A stretch of DNA of 64,000 bases from CBDCFL01 sp965216135 (GCA_965216135.1 CBDCFL010000024.1:372001-436000), one strand, 5' to 3'; shown: positions 19,197 to 28,814, counted from the first letter of the stretch. The notes: generated by a model not told the origin, from the sequence alone. Made by a program: numbers and translations.

Positions 19197-20356
19197 TAAC
19201 AACGGCCCTAGTCGTTGACCGTTTTGGCCCATTGTCTGGTAGTGATTGACGTGATTGCGGTTTTGTCGTTTGCAAAGAAGTTCCATGCTTCGCAACACCT
19301 GTCGACGATCTGCTCATAATTGTCGAAGACGGATATGGCGAGCTTGTTGGCACGCAGATAAGCCCACACATTTTCCATCGGGTTGAGTTCAGGGGAATAG
19401 GGCGGGAGTTTGAGCAGGGTGATGTTGTCGGGTACCTCCAGCTCTGCCGAACCGTGCCAGCCAGCGCCATCCAGAATGAGAAGGGCATGTGCGCCCGATG
19501 CGACGGTTTTAGCGATCTCGGCGAGATGCGCGCTCATGGCCTGTGTGTCGGCATGTGGCATGATCAGAGCGGCCGCTTCAGCCCGTTCCGGGCAGACGGT
19601 GCCGAAAATGTAGCTCCAGATATAGCGGGTGTCGCGCGGGGCACGGGGGCGTGTTCCACGCTCGGCCCAGATACGGGTGAGCGTGCCCTGCTGGCCAACC
19701 CGCGCTTCATCCTGAAACCATATCTCCAGGGGCTTGCTGCGGGCTGTTTCCGGCAAGGCTGCTTCTACCTCTGCGGCGAAGTTTTTTTAAAAGCCTCCTG
19801 TGCATCCGGGTCGGATTTCGGATGCTGCGGGCGCACCGACAGACGCCGAAAGCCCAGGCTTGCCAATTGTTTGCCAACAGTTCGCTCATGCATGGTGACG
19901 CCGAAGCGCTCTTCGATCTTGCGTTTCAGATCAATGCGCCGCCAGCGCACAACCCCATCGGTTTCGGGGTCGGGACCCGCCCGAACCATTTCCGCCAACT
20001 CCTCCTTCTGTGCCGCGCTCAGCAGACAGGGTGGATCCGGCGGGCGACGGTTGAACAGGCCCGACACGCCCTCCGCATTGTAACGGTGGGCCCAATCCCG
20101 CAGCGTCTGCCGATCCATGCCGCAGTTTTCTGCCGCCGTCTTGCGGTCAACCCCATCCAGAACCAGGGCAATCGCCAACATCCGTCGCGCCGCTTTCCCA
20201 TCCCGGCACCGCGCCGCTTCCTGGCGAAGCTCGCCTGCGGACTTGTCTTTGCGCGTAATCCTTACTGCCATCAAAGCCTCCCTTGCCTTGATGCCACTGA
20301 ATCAGATCACGCCGCTCGTGGGAATCCCCTTGAGTCAAATCTGGGGGCCGTTGGTA
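19197..20356 (-). mobile_element. IS630-type insertion sequence, copy 2 (in DUF6478 gene)
   Basis: This 1160-bp element is in the same orientation as copy 1 and is flanked by TCA (19194-19196 and 20357-20359). One terminal repeat has a substitution at its third base (TAACAACGG instead of TACCAACGG). Because the flanking triplets match each other and differ from those of copy 1, this was an independent insertion and not part of a composite transposon. Confidence 0.95.
19208..20271 (-). CDS. IS630-type transposase, two frames joined by -1 shift (copy 2)
   Basis: It has the same arrangement as copy 1: helix-turn-helix frame 20271-19765, seven-A slip site, and DDE frame ending at 19208. The amino-acid differences noticed are Ile for Val in the N-terminal MLAIALVLDGV, Val for Ala in RLSVRPQHPKS, and Val for Ala in SYIFGTVCPE versus GAVCPE (Thr-Val for Ala-Val). 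Catalytic residues are intact, so it may be active in trans, although one of its own ends carries a substitution. Confidence 0.92.
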
Positions 20357-20926
20357 TCAGACCGTTCACGCTGTCTGGAGGCAGCTGAATGACCAACGAC
20401 AGAAAACTGCCGCTAAAACGAAACACGTCCAATCGCAGGCCGAAAGGCGCGAGGTCTTCCTCGCGGGTGCTGCGCACTTGCCGGATTGTCATCTCGCTGA
20501 GCCCGCAATTATGAAAAACCGCCGCCTCTGATCCGATCTTTGTGTCGTTTGCAACTGCCGCGAGCCCGTTTGGTCTGACCGGCAATCGCCATAGTTCCGG
20601 GCGATACGACCAATCAGAGTGCAGCGGTGCATCGATAATCTCGGCACCGACAAGGGGCAATGTCAGGCGGCTGTCGGCGATACGCACGACACGGTCGGCC
20701 TTTCGCCTGACCTCGCGTGCTTCAGATCGGACAAGTCTCAGCGGCCCAATATCCATGGCCGTTGCCTGATCGGCCAGCGACTGCCACCGCCTTGCGGTGC
20801 GACGCCTGATCGCCTGGCTGATCAACACGGAAAGACGGTTGGCCAAGATTGCCTCTTAGACTTGACGGTGCCGGTGACGACTCATGACACGAACAGGCTT
20901 ACAGAGTGCAAACAATTCAATCAAAT

Positions 20927-21601
20927 TCAAGCCTTTGGTGACATTTCAGAAACAGCGATTTCCACCCCGTTGGCCACCCGCAACTGGGCGATGGATGCCG
21001 CAAGCAGACCTTGCGCCGCGCTTTTCGACAGCGGTCGCGACGACAATCCAAACACCGTGACTGAAACGATCCGTCCCTTCAGGTCAAAGATCCCGCGCAG
21101 ATAATCACGGGGTAGCGCCCTGCCTGAAATGGGGCTTTGATCGCGCGCGCCGATCATCACCACGCCGTCGCTGAACTCAGCCGTGGCGATGCTAACCGAT
21201 GCCACTTGTCCGTCACGCGCTATCGAGCCGTGCCCGGGCTCAGAGCGCAGAAAGGCCAAAAGCGCATCGCCGGAAGCCGAGACGCGGGCATCAGCCTCGG
21301 CCGAAATGCTGATGCTAAGCACCGCCCTGTGCTGCGGTTTGGCGGCCATCGCAGAATTTGCGATCGACGCGCAGCTGCCCAAAAGCGCGAATGTCACGCC
21401 CTGCTCCAGGAGCACTGACGAGGGATCAATGCAATAGCCGGCCGGGCCCTGCAAGACGACGTCGCCGCCCGCCACGCGCATGGCCTTGGGCGCGCTGGCG
21501 GCCAGCCAAAAGGGTGATGTCCCGGCCCGCGTTACACCGCCCGTATTGGTGCATCCGGAAAGTACGATGCCTGTGCACAGCGCTGCCACTAGCCCCCGCA
21601 T
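20927..21601 (-). CDS. Putative lipoprotein
   Basis: This 224-residue protein starts at ATG 21601, 8 bp after the ilvD stop, with GAGG overlapping that stop. The N-terminus MRGLVAALCTGIVLSGCTNT is a lipoprotein signal with the lipobox LSGC. The rest has no motif I recognise; it includes GYCIDPSSVLLEQGVTFALLG, where a Cys may pair with the later GSCASI, and a C-terminal FGLSSRPLSKSAAQGLLAA. The spacing and ribosome site show that it is co-transcribed with ilvD. The function is unknown. An upstream in-frame ATG at 21628 lies inside ilvD and is less likely. Confidence 0.78.
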   Translation of the reverse strand: MRGLVAALCTGIVLSGCTNTGGVTRAGTSPFWLAASAPKAMRVAGGDVVLQGPAGYCIDPSSVLLEQGVTFALLGSCASIANSAMAAKPQHRAVLSISISAEADARVSASGDALLAFLRSEPGHGSIARDGQVASVSIATAEFSDGVVMIGARDQSPISGRALPRDYLRGIFDLKGRIVSVTVFGLSSRPLSKSAAQGLLAASIAQLRVANGVEIAVSEMSPKA

Positions 21602-21608
21602 TGCGACC

Positions 21609-23342
21609 TCACAAATCTGCGTAGACATGCTTTTCGCCTTTGCCACCGGGGTGGGTGACGGCACCAAGCCGTGTCTCGCCGACCAGCTGGGCATATTTCC
21701 ACAAGGCGCCCGAGCCGTAAATCGTCTGGCGCGGTCCCGACCATGCGGTCTTGCGCGCCGCCAGTTCATCCGCGGTCAGCGCTACGCTGATGTCGCCCTT
21801 GATCGCGTCGATTGTAATGGTGTCGCCATCCTGCAAAAGCGCGATCGGTCCGCCATGGGCGGCTTCTGGGCCGACATGGCCCACGCAGAACCCCCGTGTT
21901 GCCCCGGAAAACCGACCATCGGTAATCAGCGCAACTTTTTTGCCCATGCCCTGGCCAGAAAGCGCGGCGGTGGTGGCCAGCATCTCGCGCATTCCCGGCC
22001 CGCCTGCAGGGCCCTCGTTGCGGATAACGATGACCTCGCCTTCGACATAGGTGCGCGACTTGACAGCCTCAAAAGCGTCCTCTTCGCATTCAAATACCCG
22101 CGCGGGGCCGGTGAACACTATCTGATTTGCCTCCATACCGGCGATTTTCACAATTGCTCCGTCGGGGGCCAGGTTGCCCTTGAGCCCGACAACGCCGCCG
22201 GTCTTGCTGATCGGGGTGGCGACCGGATGAATGACGCGTCCGTCGGCTTGGGCTGTGACCATGTCCAGCTCTTCGCCCATGGTGCGGCCCGTGGCCGTCA
22301 TGCAATCCACGTGCACCAGTCGCACCTTGCGCAGTTCGTTCAACACTACTGGCACGCCGCCCGCCTCGTACAGGTCTTTGGCAACAAACTGGCCGCCGGG
22401 TTTGAGATCGACGAAATAGGGGGTGTCGCGGAATATGTCGCAGACATCTTCCAGCGCGAATTCGATGCCGGCCTCATGCGCGATCGCAGGCAGGTGCAGC
22501 CCGGCATTGGTCGACCCACCCGTGCAGGCCACAACACGGGCGGCATTTTCCAGCGATTTGCGGGTCACGACATCGCGGGCGCGAATGCCTTTCTCAAGCA
22601 GGTGCATTACGGCGCGGCCGGATGCCTCGCCGTACGCATCACGGCTCTCGTATGGCGCGGGCGCGCCGGATGAATTGGGCAGGGCAAGGCCTATCGCCTC
22701 GGACACGCAGGCCATCGTATTGGCGGTAAACTGCCCGCCACAGGCACCGGCGGATGGGCACGCGGCGCGTTCGAGTATTTCCAGCTCCGCATCGGAAAAA
22801 TCGCCGGCCTGATGGCGGCCTACAGCTTCAAATACGTCCTGGACGGTCACATCCTTGCCGTTCAGGCGGCCCGGCAGGATCGAGCCGCCGTACATAAAGA
22901 CCGACGGCACGTTCAGCCGCACCATCGCCATCATCATACCCGGCAGAGACTTGTCGCACCCGGCAAGGCCGACAATCGCATCATAGCAGTGTCCGCGCAT
23001 GGTCAGCTCAACCGAGTCGGCAATCGCCTCGCGGCTGGCCAGCGACGAGCGCATGCCTTCATGACCCATGGCGATACCATCAGTAACGGTGATTGTGGTG
23101 AATTCACGGGGTGTGCCATGCGCCTCTTTGACGCCCAATTTGACGGCCTGTGCCTGCCGGTTCAGCGAGATGTTGCAGGGCGCTGCTTCGTTCCAGCAAG
23201 TGGCAACGCCGATTAGTGGCTGGTGGATTTCCGCGTCGGTCATGCCCATTGCATAATAATAGGACCGGTGCGGCGCGCGGGCCGGGCCTTCGGTAACGTG
23301 GCGGCTGGGCAGGTTCGATTTGTCAATCGGGCGCTTGAGCAT
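21609..23342 (-). CDS. ilvD: Dihydroxy-acid dehydratase
   Basis: This 577-residue enzyme carries out the third common step of isoleucine, valine and leucine synthesis (dihydroxy-acid to 2-keto acid). The start at 23342 (MLKRPIDKSNLPSRHVTEGP) follows GGGA; a 64-codon upstream extension is not conserved in character. Iron-sulphur and metal ligands appear in CWNEAAPCN, GLAGCDKSLPGMMMAM and CPSAGACGGQFTANTMAC. CTGGSTNAGLHLPAIAHEAG and the C-terminal GRFSGATRGFCVGHVGPEA are also family signatures. It is divergent from the CPBP protease gene, with 167 bp between the two starts. Confidence 0.97.
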   Translation of the reverse strand: MLKRPIDKSNLPSRHVTEGPARAPHRSYYYAMGMTDAEIHQPLIGVATCWNEAAPCNISLNRQAQAVKLGVKEAHGTPREFTTITVTDGIAMGHEGMRSSLASREAIADSVELTMRGHCYDAIVGLAGCDKSLPGMMMAMVRLNVPSVFMYGGSILPGRLNGKDVTVQDVFEAVGRHQAGDFSDAELEILERAACPSAGACGGQFTANTMACVSEAIGLALPNSSGAPAPYESRDAYGEASGRAVMHLLEKGIRARDVVTRKSLENAARVVACTGGSTNAGLHLPAIAHEAGIEFALEDVCDIFRDTPYFVDLKPGGQFVAKDLYEAGGVPVVLNELRKVRLVHVDCMTATGRTMGEELDMVTAQADGRVIHPVATPISKTGGVVGLKGNLAPDGAIVKIAGMEANQIVFTGPARVFECEEDAFEAVKSRTYVEGEVIVIRNEGPAGGPGMREMLATTAALSGQGMGKKVALITDGRFSGATRGFCVGHVGPEAAHGGPIALLQDGDTITIDAIKGDISVALTADELAARKTAWSGPRQTIYGSGALWKYAQLVGETRLGAVTHPGGKGEKHVYADL

Positions 23343-23509
23343 TAGGTCCCTTCCCGAACTCAATTTTTGGGTGCCGGTTGCGTCTAAGCTTGGCAATCGC
23401 ATTACACAAGGGTGGCTTTGGAGCGAAAGCGCTGGGCCCAATGTGTGCCGTCGTGGCACATATTGGGGACGCAGGGAAAACTGTAAAAGCATAACGAGCC
23501 ACGCGAGAA

Positions 23510-24394
23510 ATGACGATTTCCCCATTTGAGACATTTATTGCCCCGGCCCGGCCGCGAAATCAGCTTTGGCGACTGATTGCCGGGATATTGCTTATCGGCG
23601 TTGTCTGGCTGGCGGTGGTGATCGGGATCATGGCGTTCTTGCAGGCGCAGCTTGGCGTAGATGAATTTGCCGCCGCGCGTGACGAGATTGCCAGAGGCGC
23701 GACGCCTTTTGGTGTCCAGGTGCTGTTCCTGACTTTTGGCGGCCTGCTCGTTGGGGCGGGTGCCGCGGCCATCTTGTTGCACCGCCGGTCTGCGATGACG
23801 TTGATTGGCCCGGTCCGAGCGTTTGTCCGCGATGCGGCAACGGTCCTGCCGATTTCGATTGCCTTATACGCTATTCTGACGCTGGCCTGGTTTTTGATAT
23901 TTGATGCGGTCCCGAACATGGAATTGCGGGTCTGGATCGGCCTGCTCGGCATCGGGCTGGCAGGGCTGGTGCTGCAGACGCTCGCCGAAGAAGTGGCGTT
24001 TCGCGGCTATCTGATGCAACAGCTCGCCGCTCGTTTTGATGCGCCAGTCATCTGGATGGGGCTGCCCGCATTGGCCTTTGGCCTGATGCACATCACACCT
24101 GGCGCCGGTCCGCTCAATGGCACGCTGATCATCGTGGCAACTGGTGTTTTCGGCCTGATCACCGCCGATCTGACGCGGCGCACCGGATCGCTTGGTGCCG
24201 CCTGGGGCCTGCATCTGGGCAACAACATATTCGCGGTGCTTATCGTCGCACTGGATGATACGCTGCCGGGATTGGCGCTGTGGCTGACGCCATATTCGGT
24301 TAGCGATGCGGGCACGCTTTCATTGTTGTTGATCGTGGACATCGCCTCGCTGGTATTGATCTGGGCGCTGTTGGTGCGAATTCTCGGGCGCTGA
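23510..24394 (+). CDS. CPBP-family intramembrane metalloprotease
   Basis: This 294-residue membrane protein has about eight hydrophobic segments. The CPBP/Abi (CAAX-protease-like) motif EEVAFRGYLMQQL is at about residue 160, followed by LAFGLMHI and WGLHLGNNIFAV, which supply the other metal ligands. The substrate is unknown. It stands alone between divergent ilvD and downstream accD, 65 bp ahead of the latter. Confidence 0.88.
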   Translation: MTISPFETFIAPARPRNQLWRLIAGILLIGVVWLAVVIGIMAFLQAQLGVDEFAAARDEIARGATPFGVQVLFLTFGGLLVGAGAAAILLHRRSAMTLIGPVRAFVRDAATVLPISIALYAILTLAWFLIFDAVPNMELRVWIGLLGIGLAGLVLQTLAEEVAFRGYLMQQLAARFDAPVIWMGLPALAFGLMHITPGAGPLNGTLIIVATGVFGLITADLTRRTGSLGAAWGLHLGNNIFAVLIVALDDTLPGLALWLTPYSVSDAGTLSLLLIVDIASLVLIWALLVRILGR

Positions 24395-24459
24395 TTGCAA
24401 TTCGGCCCAGCCGAGTTTATCTCAATAATCAACGTGCCTTGGGAGCCACAGACACGCAA

Positions 24460-25380
24460 ATGAACTGGATTTCCAACTACGTTCGGCCCACCATCAATTC
24501 GCTGTTCTCGCGTCGCGAAGTGCCAGAAAATCTGTGGTCCAAATGCCCCGAATGCGGGACGATGTTGTTTCATCGTGAACTCAAAGAAAACCTGAACGTT
24601 TGCACGTCCTGCAATCATCACCTCGCGATCGCACCGCGCGACCGGTTCGATGCGCTTTTTGATGGTGGAATATTCACCGAGGTGGAAGTGCCGGCGCCAA
24701 TTGCCGATCCGCTCAATTTCCGCGATCAAAAACGCTATCCCGAACGGATGAAATTGGCGCAGAAATCGACCGGCGAAAAAGAGGCGATGCTGGTGGTCGA
24801 GGGTGAGATCGCACGCACGCCAGTTGTTGCGGCCGGTCAGGATTTTAGCTTCATGGGCGGCTCGATGGGCATGTTCGTCGGCAATGCGATCATCGCGGCA
24901 GCCGAATGCGCGGTGAAGCTGAAGCGCCCGCTGATCCTGTTTTCCGCAGCCGGCGGGGCGCGGATGCAAGAGGGTATCTTAAGCTTGATGCAAATGCCGC
25001 GCACGACGGTCGCGATCGAAATGCTGAAAGAGGAGGGCCTGCCCTATATCGTCGTTCTGACCCATCCGACCACTGGTGGCGTTACTGCCTCTTATGCGAT
25101 GCTGGGCGATGTCCATATTGCTGAACCGAACGCGCTGATCTGCTTTGCCGGTCCGCGTGTGATCGAACAAACCATCCGCGAAAAGCTGCCCGAGGGGTTT
25201 CAGCGCGCCGAATATCTGCTGGATCATGGAATGCTCGACCGGGTGACCCATCGCAACCAGTTGCGGGATGATCTGGCGACAATTATCCGGATTCTTCTGG
25301 GTGCTGGTCCGGTCGTCAAAGGCGATTTGCCGCCGCCGGAAGCAGCAGCTGAGCCTAAAAAGGCGGAAAAGGCAAAGTGA
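24460..25380 (+). CDS. accD: Acetyl-CoA carboxylase carboxyltransferase subunit beta
   Basis: This 306-residue AccD transfers carboxyl from biotin to acetyl-CoA to make malonyl-CoA for fatty acid synthesis. The start at 24460 gives MNWISNYVRPTINSLF, the conserved N-terminus; an in-frame TTG at 24439 lacks a ribosome site. The zinc ribbon is CPECG plus CTSCNHH (four cysteines, residues about 27-50), followed by FSFMGGSMGMFVGNAI, SAAGGARMQEGILSLMQM and HPTTGGVTASYAMLGD. The C-terminus is an Ala/Lys/Glu-rich tail. The stop overlaps the folC GTG start, a conserved accD-folC pairing. Confidence 0.96.
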   Translation: MNWISNYVRPTINSLFSRREVPENLWSKCPECGTMLFHRELKENLNVCTSCNHHLAIAPRDRFDALFDGGIFTEVEVPAPIADPLNFRDQKRYPERMKLAQKSTGEKEAMLVVEGEIARTPVVAAGQDFSFMGGSMGMFVGNAIIAAAECAVKLKRPLILFSAAGGARMQEGILSLMQMPRTTVAIEMLKEEGLPYIVVLTHPTTGGVTASYAMLGDVHIAEPNALICFAGPRVIEQTIREKLPEGFQRAEYLLDHGMLDRVTHRNQLRDDLATIIRILLGAGPVVKGDLPPPEAAAEPKKAEKAK

Positions 25381-26651
25381 CCACCGCCGGTTCCGACTTC
25401 ATCCTTGAGCGGATGATGGCGCTTCATCCGAAAATAATCGACCTGACATTGACCCGCATGTGGGACCTGCTTGACAGGCTGGACAATCCGCAAGCCCGGT
25501 TGCCACCGGTGATCCACATTGCGGGAACCAACGGAAAAGGGTCAACGCTTGCCATGATCCGCGCCGGACTGGAGGGCGAAGGCAAGCGTGTCCACGCTTA
25601 TATATCGCCGCATCTTTCGCGTTTTCACGAACGTATCCGCCTTGCCGGAGAGCTGATCGATGAGGCCCATCTGAGCGCGGTTCTGGATGAATGTTATGCC
25701 GCAAACGGCGGTGAGCCGATCACTTATTTTGAAATTACGACCTGCGCCGCGCTGCTGGCGTTTTCGCGAATGCCTGCGGATTTCACACTGCTGGAGGTCG
25801 GGCTGGGCGGGCGGCTGGATGCAACCAATGTCATAGATGTGCCCGCGCTTTCGATAATTACGCCAGTCTCATTCGATCATCCGCAATATCTGGGCGAGAC
25901 GGTTGCCGAGATCGCCGCCGAAAAGGCAGGGATTCTGAAACGCGGAGTGGCCTGCGTGGTCGGGCCGCAAACTGACGAGGTGATCGAGGTCATCGAGGCG
26001 CGGGCGGCCGCGCTCGGCACTGATCTGCTGGCATTTGGCCAACATTGGCATGTCGGCGATGAAAATGGCCGACTGGTTTATCAAGATGAGACCGGGCTGC
26101 TCGACTTGCCGCTCCCAAACCTGATTGGCGCGCACCAGATACAGAATGCAGGCGCGGCAATCGCTGCCCTTCGGTATCTGGGTTTTGGCGAGAGTGCTGC
26201 CGAGGCGGCGATGACACATGTCGAATGGCCCGCGCGCATGCAGCGCCTTAAGCGTGGCCCACTTGTTGACGCCGCACCTGATGCCGAGCTGTGGCTTGAC
26301 GGCGGGCATAATGCCGCCTGTGGAGAGGCCGGAGCGGCGGTTATCGCGCAGATGCCGGCACGGCCGACGTATCTGATTTGCGGAATGCTCAATACCAAGG
26401 ATTGCAGAAGTTTTATGCGGCCGTTCAAAGATGTTGCCGCAGCCCTTTACGCGGTGTCGATCCCTGGCGAGGCCGCTGCTCTTTCGGCAGATGAAACAGC
26501 GGCAATCGCGACCGAGGTCGGGCTGAAAGGGTCGCCTGCGGGTTCGGTCGCCGAAGCGGTCGGTCACATCACAACGCAGGCTCCGCAAGCGCGAATACTA
26601 ATCTGCGGTTCGTTGTATCTCGCAGGCGCCGTTTTGGTCGAAAACGGCTGA
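25377..26651 (+). CDS. folC: Dihydrofolate/folylpolyglutamate synthase
   Basis: This 424-residue Mur-ligase-family enzyme adds glutamate to dihydropteroate and folates. The start is GTG 25377, within the accD stop (GTGA). It has the P-loop VIHIAGTNGKGSTLAMI at about residue 43, YISPHLSRFHERIR, LLEVGLGGRLDATNV, and LDGGHNAACGEAG in the C-terminal domain. The length is normal. The 249 bp that follow carry no gene that I can identify but contain a perfect palindrome (separate entry). Confidence 0.95.
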   Translation: MTTAGSDFILERMMALHPKIIDLTLTRMWDLLDRLDNPQARLPPVIHIAGTNGKGSTLAMIRAGLEGEGKRVHAYISPHLSRFHERIRLAGELIDEAHLSAVLDECYAANGGEPITYFEITTCAALLAFSRMPADFTLLEVGLGGRLDATNVIDVPALSIITPVSFDHPQYLGETVAEIAAEKAGILKRGVACVVGPQTDEVIEVIEARAAALGTDLLAFGQHWHVGDENGRLVYQDETGLLDLPLPNLIGAHQIQNAGAAIAALRYLGFGESAAEAAMTHVEWPARMQRLKRGPLVDAAPDAELWLDGGHNAACGEAGAAVIAQMPARPTYLICGMLNTKDCRSFMRPFKDVAAALYAVSIPGEAAALSADETAAIATEVGLKGSPAGSVAEAVGHITTQAPQARILICGSLYLAGAVLVENG

Positions 26652-26825
26652 ACCTGTTTGAAAGCGTCGAATGTTGCAGCTGAATCGATGGCGGAGTTCA
26701 CGCCTTGCCTTGACGCCGCCGATTGGAACGCGAAAGATCGGGGGGTCGCCGGTTGATTCAGGCCCGTCCGCAAGAAAACGAGCAAATCCACACGGCAGAG
26801 GCAGGCGGAATGCGCAAGGCTGAAA

Positions 26826-26847
26826 TTGTAGGACCGCGGTCCTACAA
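26826..26847. promoter_or_regulatory. Perfect 22-bp palindrome upstream of EF-G-like gene
   Basis: The half-site TTGTAGGACCG is followed immediately by its exact reverse complement, ending 53 bp before the ATG at 26901. There is no T-run after it, which argues against a terminator, and perfect dyad symmetry suggests an operator for a dimeric regulator. The outer TGTAGGA part resembles the arm of the Vibrio lux box (established consensus), and a quorum-sensing locus begins 2 kb downstream, but a link is only inference. Confidence 0.5.
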
Positions 26848-26900
26848 GCGCCGATCGTGCTCATGTTTGCGTTCGCGCAAAAGCCGGGGAGGATAAGGCG

Positions 26901-28814
26901 ATGAGAGTTGTCACAATATTGGGGCCGTCACATTCAGGTAAGACCACGCTGGTTGACGCGATGGTCGGTCTTGAAGGCGCGGCAGGCGCGCATATGGATG
27001 TGGCCGGGGTCGCATCGGTGCGAAACTTCAAATACATGGGCGACGGTTGGGCCGCCATTGATATTGCCGGTGGCGCCGAAAACTTGTCGCAGGCAGGCGC
27101 GGCGCTTGCCGCAAGCGACGCCGCGGTTCTTTGCGTTCCGGCGGATGCTGATGCGGCGGTTCTGAGCGCGCCGCACCTTCGATTGTTGGAAGCGGCCGGA
27201 ATACCCAGCATCATATTTGTCAACCGGGTAGACGCCGCGGCCAACCGCATCAGCGAAATCGTCTCGGCGCTGCAGGATTACTGCGGGCACAATATCGTGC
27301 TGCGTCAGGTGCCAATGCGGTCAGCCGAACAGATCGTTGGCGCTGTCGATCTGATCTCAGAGCGCGCGTGGGAATATCACGAGGGCAAGCCATCCACTTT
27401 GATCGAAATTCCCGATAATGTTATTGACCGCGAACAAGCGGCTCGCACCGAATTGCTCGAGTCGCTCGCTGATTTCGACGACACGTTGCTGGAACAGTTG
27501 ATCGAAGACAAGCAGCCGATGGCCAGCGAGATATACGATGTCGCGATAAAAGTCTTGCAGCAACACGATCTGGTCCCTGCTCTTCTCGGCTCTGCATTGC
27601 ATCGCAACGGGATCGTCCGGCTGATGAAGTCGCTCAGACACGAAGCGCCCAGCTTTGATGTGGCGCGCGACCGGTTGCGGGCTTCCGATATATCGGCGGT
27701 GGGCTGCGTGGCAGATAGTGTCAAGCATCTGGGCAAGACAATCGTAGTGCGCGCGTTTGACGGCAGCCTGAACAACGGTGGTATATTGGGCGGAAATGCC
27801 ATTGGCAGCATCACCGAAATCAACGCCAAAACACCGGTAAATGCGCTGAAACCGGGCGAGATTGGCCTGACGGTCAAGACCGATCACCTCAACCTCGGAT
27901 ATTGTTACAGCAAGGACAAAAGCGCCGATCTGCCCGCATGGGCGCAAGCGCACCGTCCTACTTATCGCCGTATTATCATACCTTTACACGAAAAAGACGA
28001 GACCCGTCTTTCATCCGCTCTGGATCGGCTTTCAGAAATTGATCCGGGCCTTTTGGTGGAACAGGACGACCAGACCGGCCAAGCGGTCATGAACGCCCAA
28101 GGCCCGCAGCATCTGCGCAGGCTCTTGCAAACGCTGGCCGATGGATTTGGCATCGCGGTCGAAGAATCGATGGTACCCGCGGCTCTGCGCGAAACAATTC
28201 GTCGCAAAGTCGAATGGCGCCACCGCCACCGCAAGCAATCTGGCGGAGCCGGGCAATTCGCCGATGTCGTGATCGAGTTGAAACCGGAACCACGCGGATC
28301 AGGCTTTCGGTTTGAAGACACCGTCAAGGGCGGTGCCGTGCCGCGCAACTACATCCCTTCGGTTGAGGCAGGTGCCAAGGACGCGCTGACCAAGGGCCCT
28401 GGCGGCTGTCAGGTCGTCGATGTCAGCGTCGTGCTGAAAGATGGCAAGCACCACTCGGTCGACAGTTCTGACTATGCTTTCAAAACTGCCGGCAAGAACG
28501 CGGTGTCCGAAGCTCTGGCCGAAGCGGGATCGGTACTTTTGCAGCCGATCTTGCGTGTTGAGATACATGTGCCAACGATATTCGCCGGCGGGCTGGTGCC
28601 GATTGTCAGCGGCATGAAAGGCCAGGTCCTGGGGTTTGAAAACCACCCGTCTGCCGCTGGCTGGGACGTGTTTAGCGCGCTTTTGCCGATGGCAGCGCAA
28701 GACGAGCTTTTCAATTCACTCGCCAGTGCCACACGCGGCACCGCCTGGTTCACGACCGAATTTGATCACTATCAGGAGGCGCGGCGCGAGGATCTGGCAA
28801 GCGTGCCTGCATAA
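26901..28814 (+). CDS. EF-G-like translational GTPase (FusA2 type)
   Basis: This 637-residue protein has the domain order of elongation factor G. The G domain is degenerate: ILGPSHSGKTTLVDAM (P-loop), IDIAGGAE in place of DTPGH, and FVNRVDAAANR where NKxD is usual. Domain II has VVRAFDGSLNNGG, and domains III-V have RLSSALDRLSEIDPGLLVEQD, GAGQFADVVIELKPEPRGSGF and HVPTIFAGGLVPIVSGMKGQVLG. It is shorter than canonical EF-G (about 700). It belongs to the second EF-G-like group common in alphaproteobacteria, whose role is not established. It stands alone and converges on the autoinducer-binding gene, 39 bp between stops. Confidence 0.88.
   Translation: MRVVTILGPSHSGKTTLVDAMVGLEGAAGAHMDVAGVASVRNFKYMGDGWAAIDIAGGAENLSQAGAALAASDAAVLCVPADADAAVLSAPHLRLLEAAGIPSIIFVNRVDAAANRISEIVSALQDYCGHNIVLRQVPMRSAEQIVGAVDLISERAWEYHEGKPSTLIEIPDNVIDREQAARTELLESLADFDDTLLEQLIEDKQPMASEIYDVAIKVLQQHDLVPALLGSALHRNGIVRLMKSLRHEAPSFDVARDRLRASDISAVGCVADSVKHLGKTIVVRAFDGSLNNGGILGGNAIGSITEINAKTPVNALKPGEIGLTVKTDHLNLGYCYSKDKSADLPAWAQAHRPTYRRIIIPLHEKDETRLSSALDRLSEIDPGLLVEQDDQTGQAVMNAQGPQHLRRLLQTLADGFGIAVEESMVPAALRETIRRKVEWRHRHRKQSGGAGQFADVVIELKPEPRGSGFRFEDTVKGGAVPRNYIPSVEAGAKDALTKGPGGCQVVDVSVVLKDGKHHSVDSSDYAFKTAGKNAVSEALAEAGSVLLQPILRVEIHVPTIFAGGLVPIVSGMKGQVLGFENHPSAAGWDVFSALLPMAAQDELFNSLASATRGTAWFTTEFDHYQEARREDLASVPA

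Larger units (their letters stand above)
18910..20846 (-). pseudogene. DUF6478-type protein, split by IS630 copy 2
   Basis: The N-terminal piece (20846-20357) starts MANRLSVLISQAIRRRTARRW and contains LRLVRSEAREVRRKADRVVRI and HSDWSYRPELWRLPV. The C-terminal piece (19196-18910) contains SALIACEQPLEIFARLNIRHG, VEIDFDLAYSNLNEKRVENA and WLDLIFESPEMNMI. Removing the element and one 3-bp target copy joins SVNGL to KRRHLIRLSAL in frame, giving about 257 residues. The pattern matches the roseobacter DUF6478 family, of unknown function. The disruption looks recent, since both halves are otherwise intact. Confidence 0.88.

Noticed and set aside
18910..19488. 192-residue frame joining IS sequence to the DUF6478 tail
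   Set aside because: It reads the transposase gene in a wrong frame before entering the genuine C-terminal fragment; only the last 95 residues are meaningful and are included in the split gene.
15829..20356. Composite transposon formed by IS630 copies 1 and 2
   Set aside because: Each copy has its own matching 3-bp flanks (TAA/TAA and TCA/TCA) and each interrupts a gene that can be rebuilt locally, so they are independent insertions. The DNA between is native chromosomal sequence.
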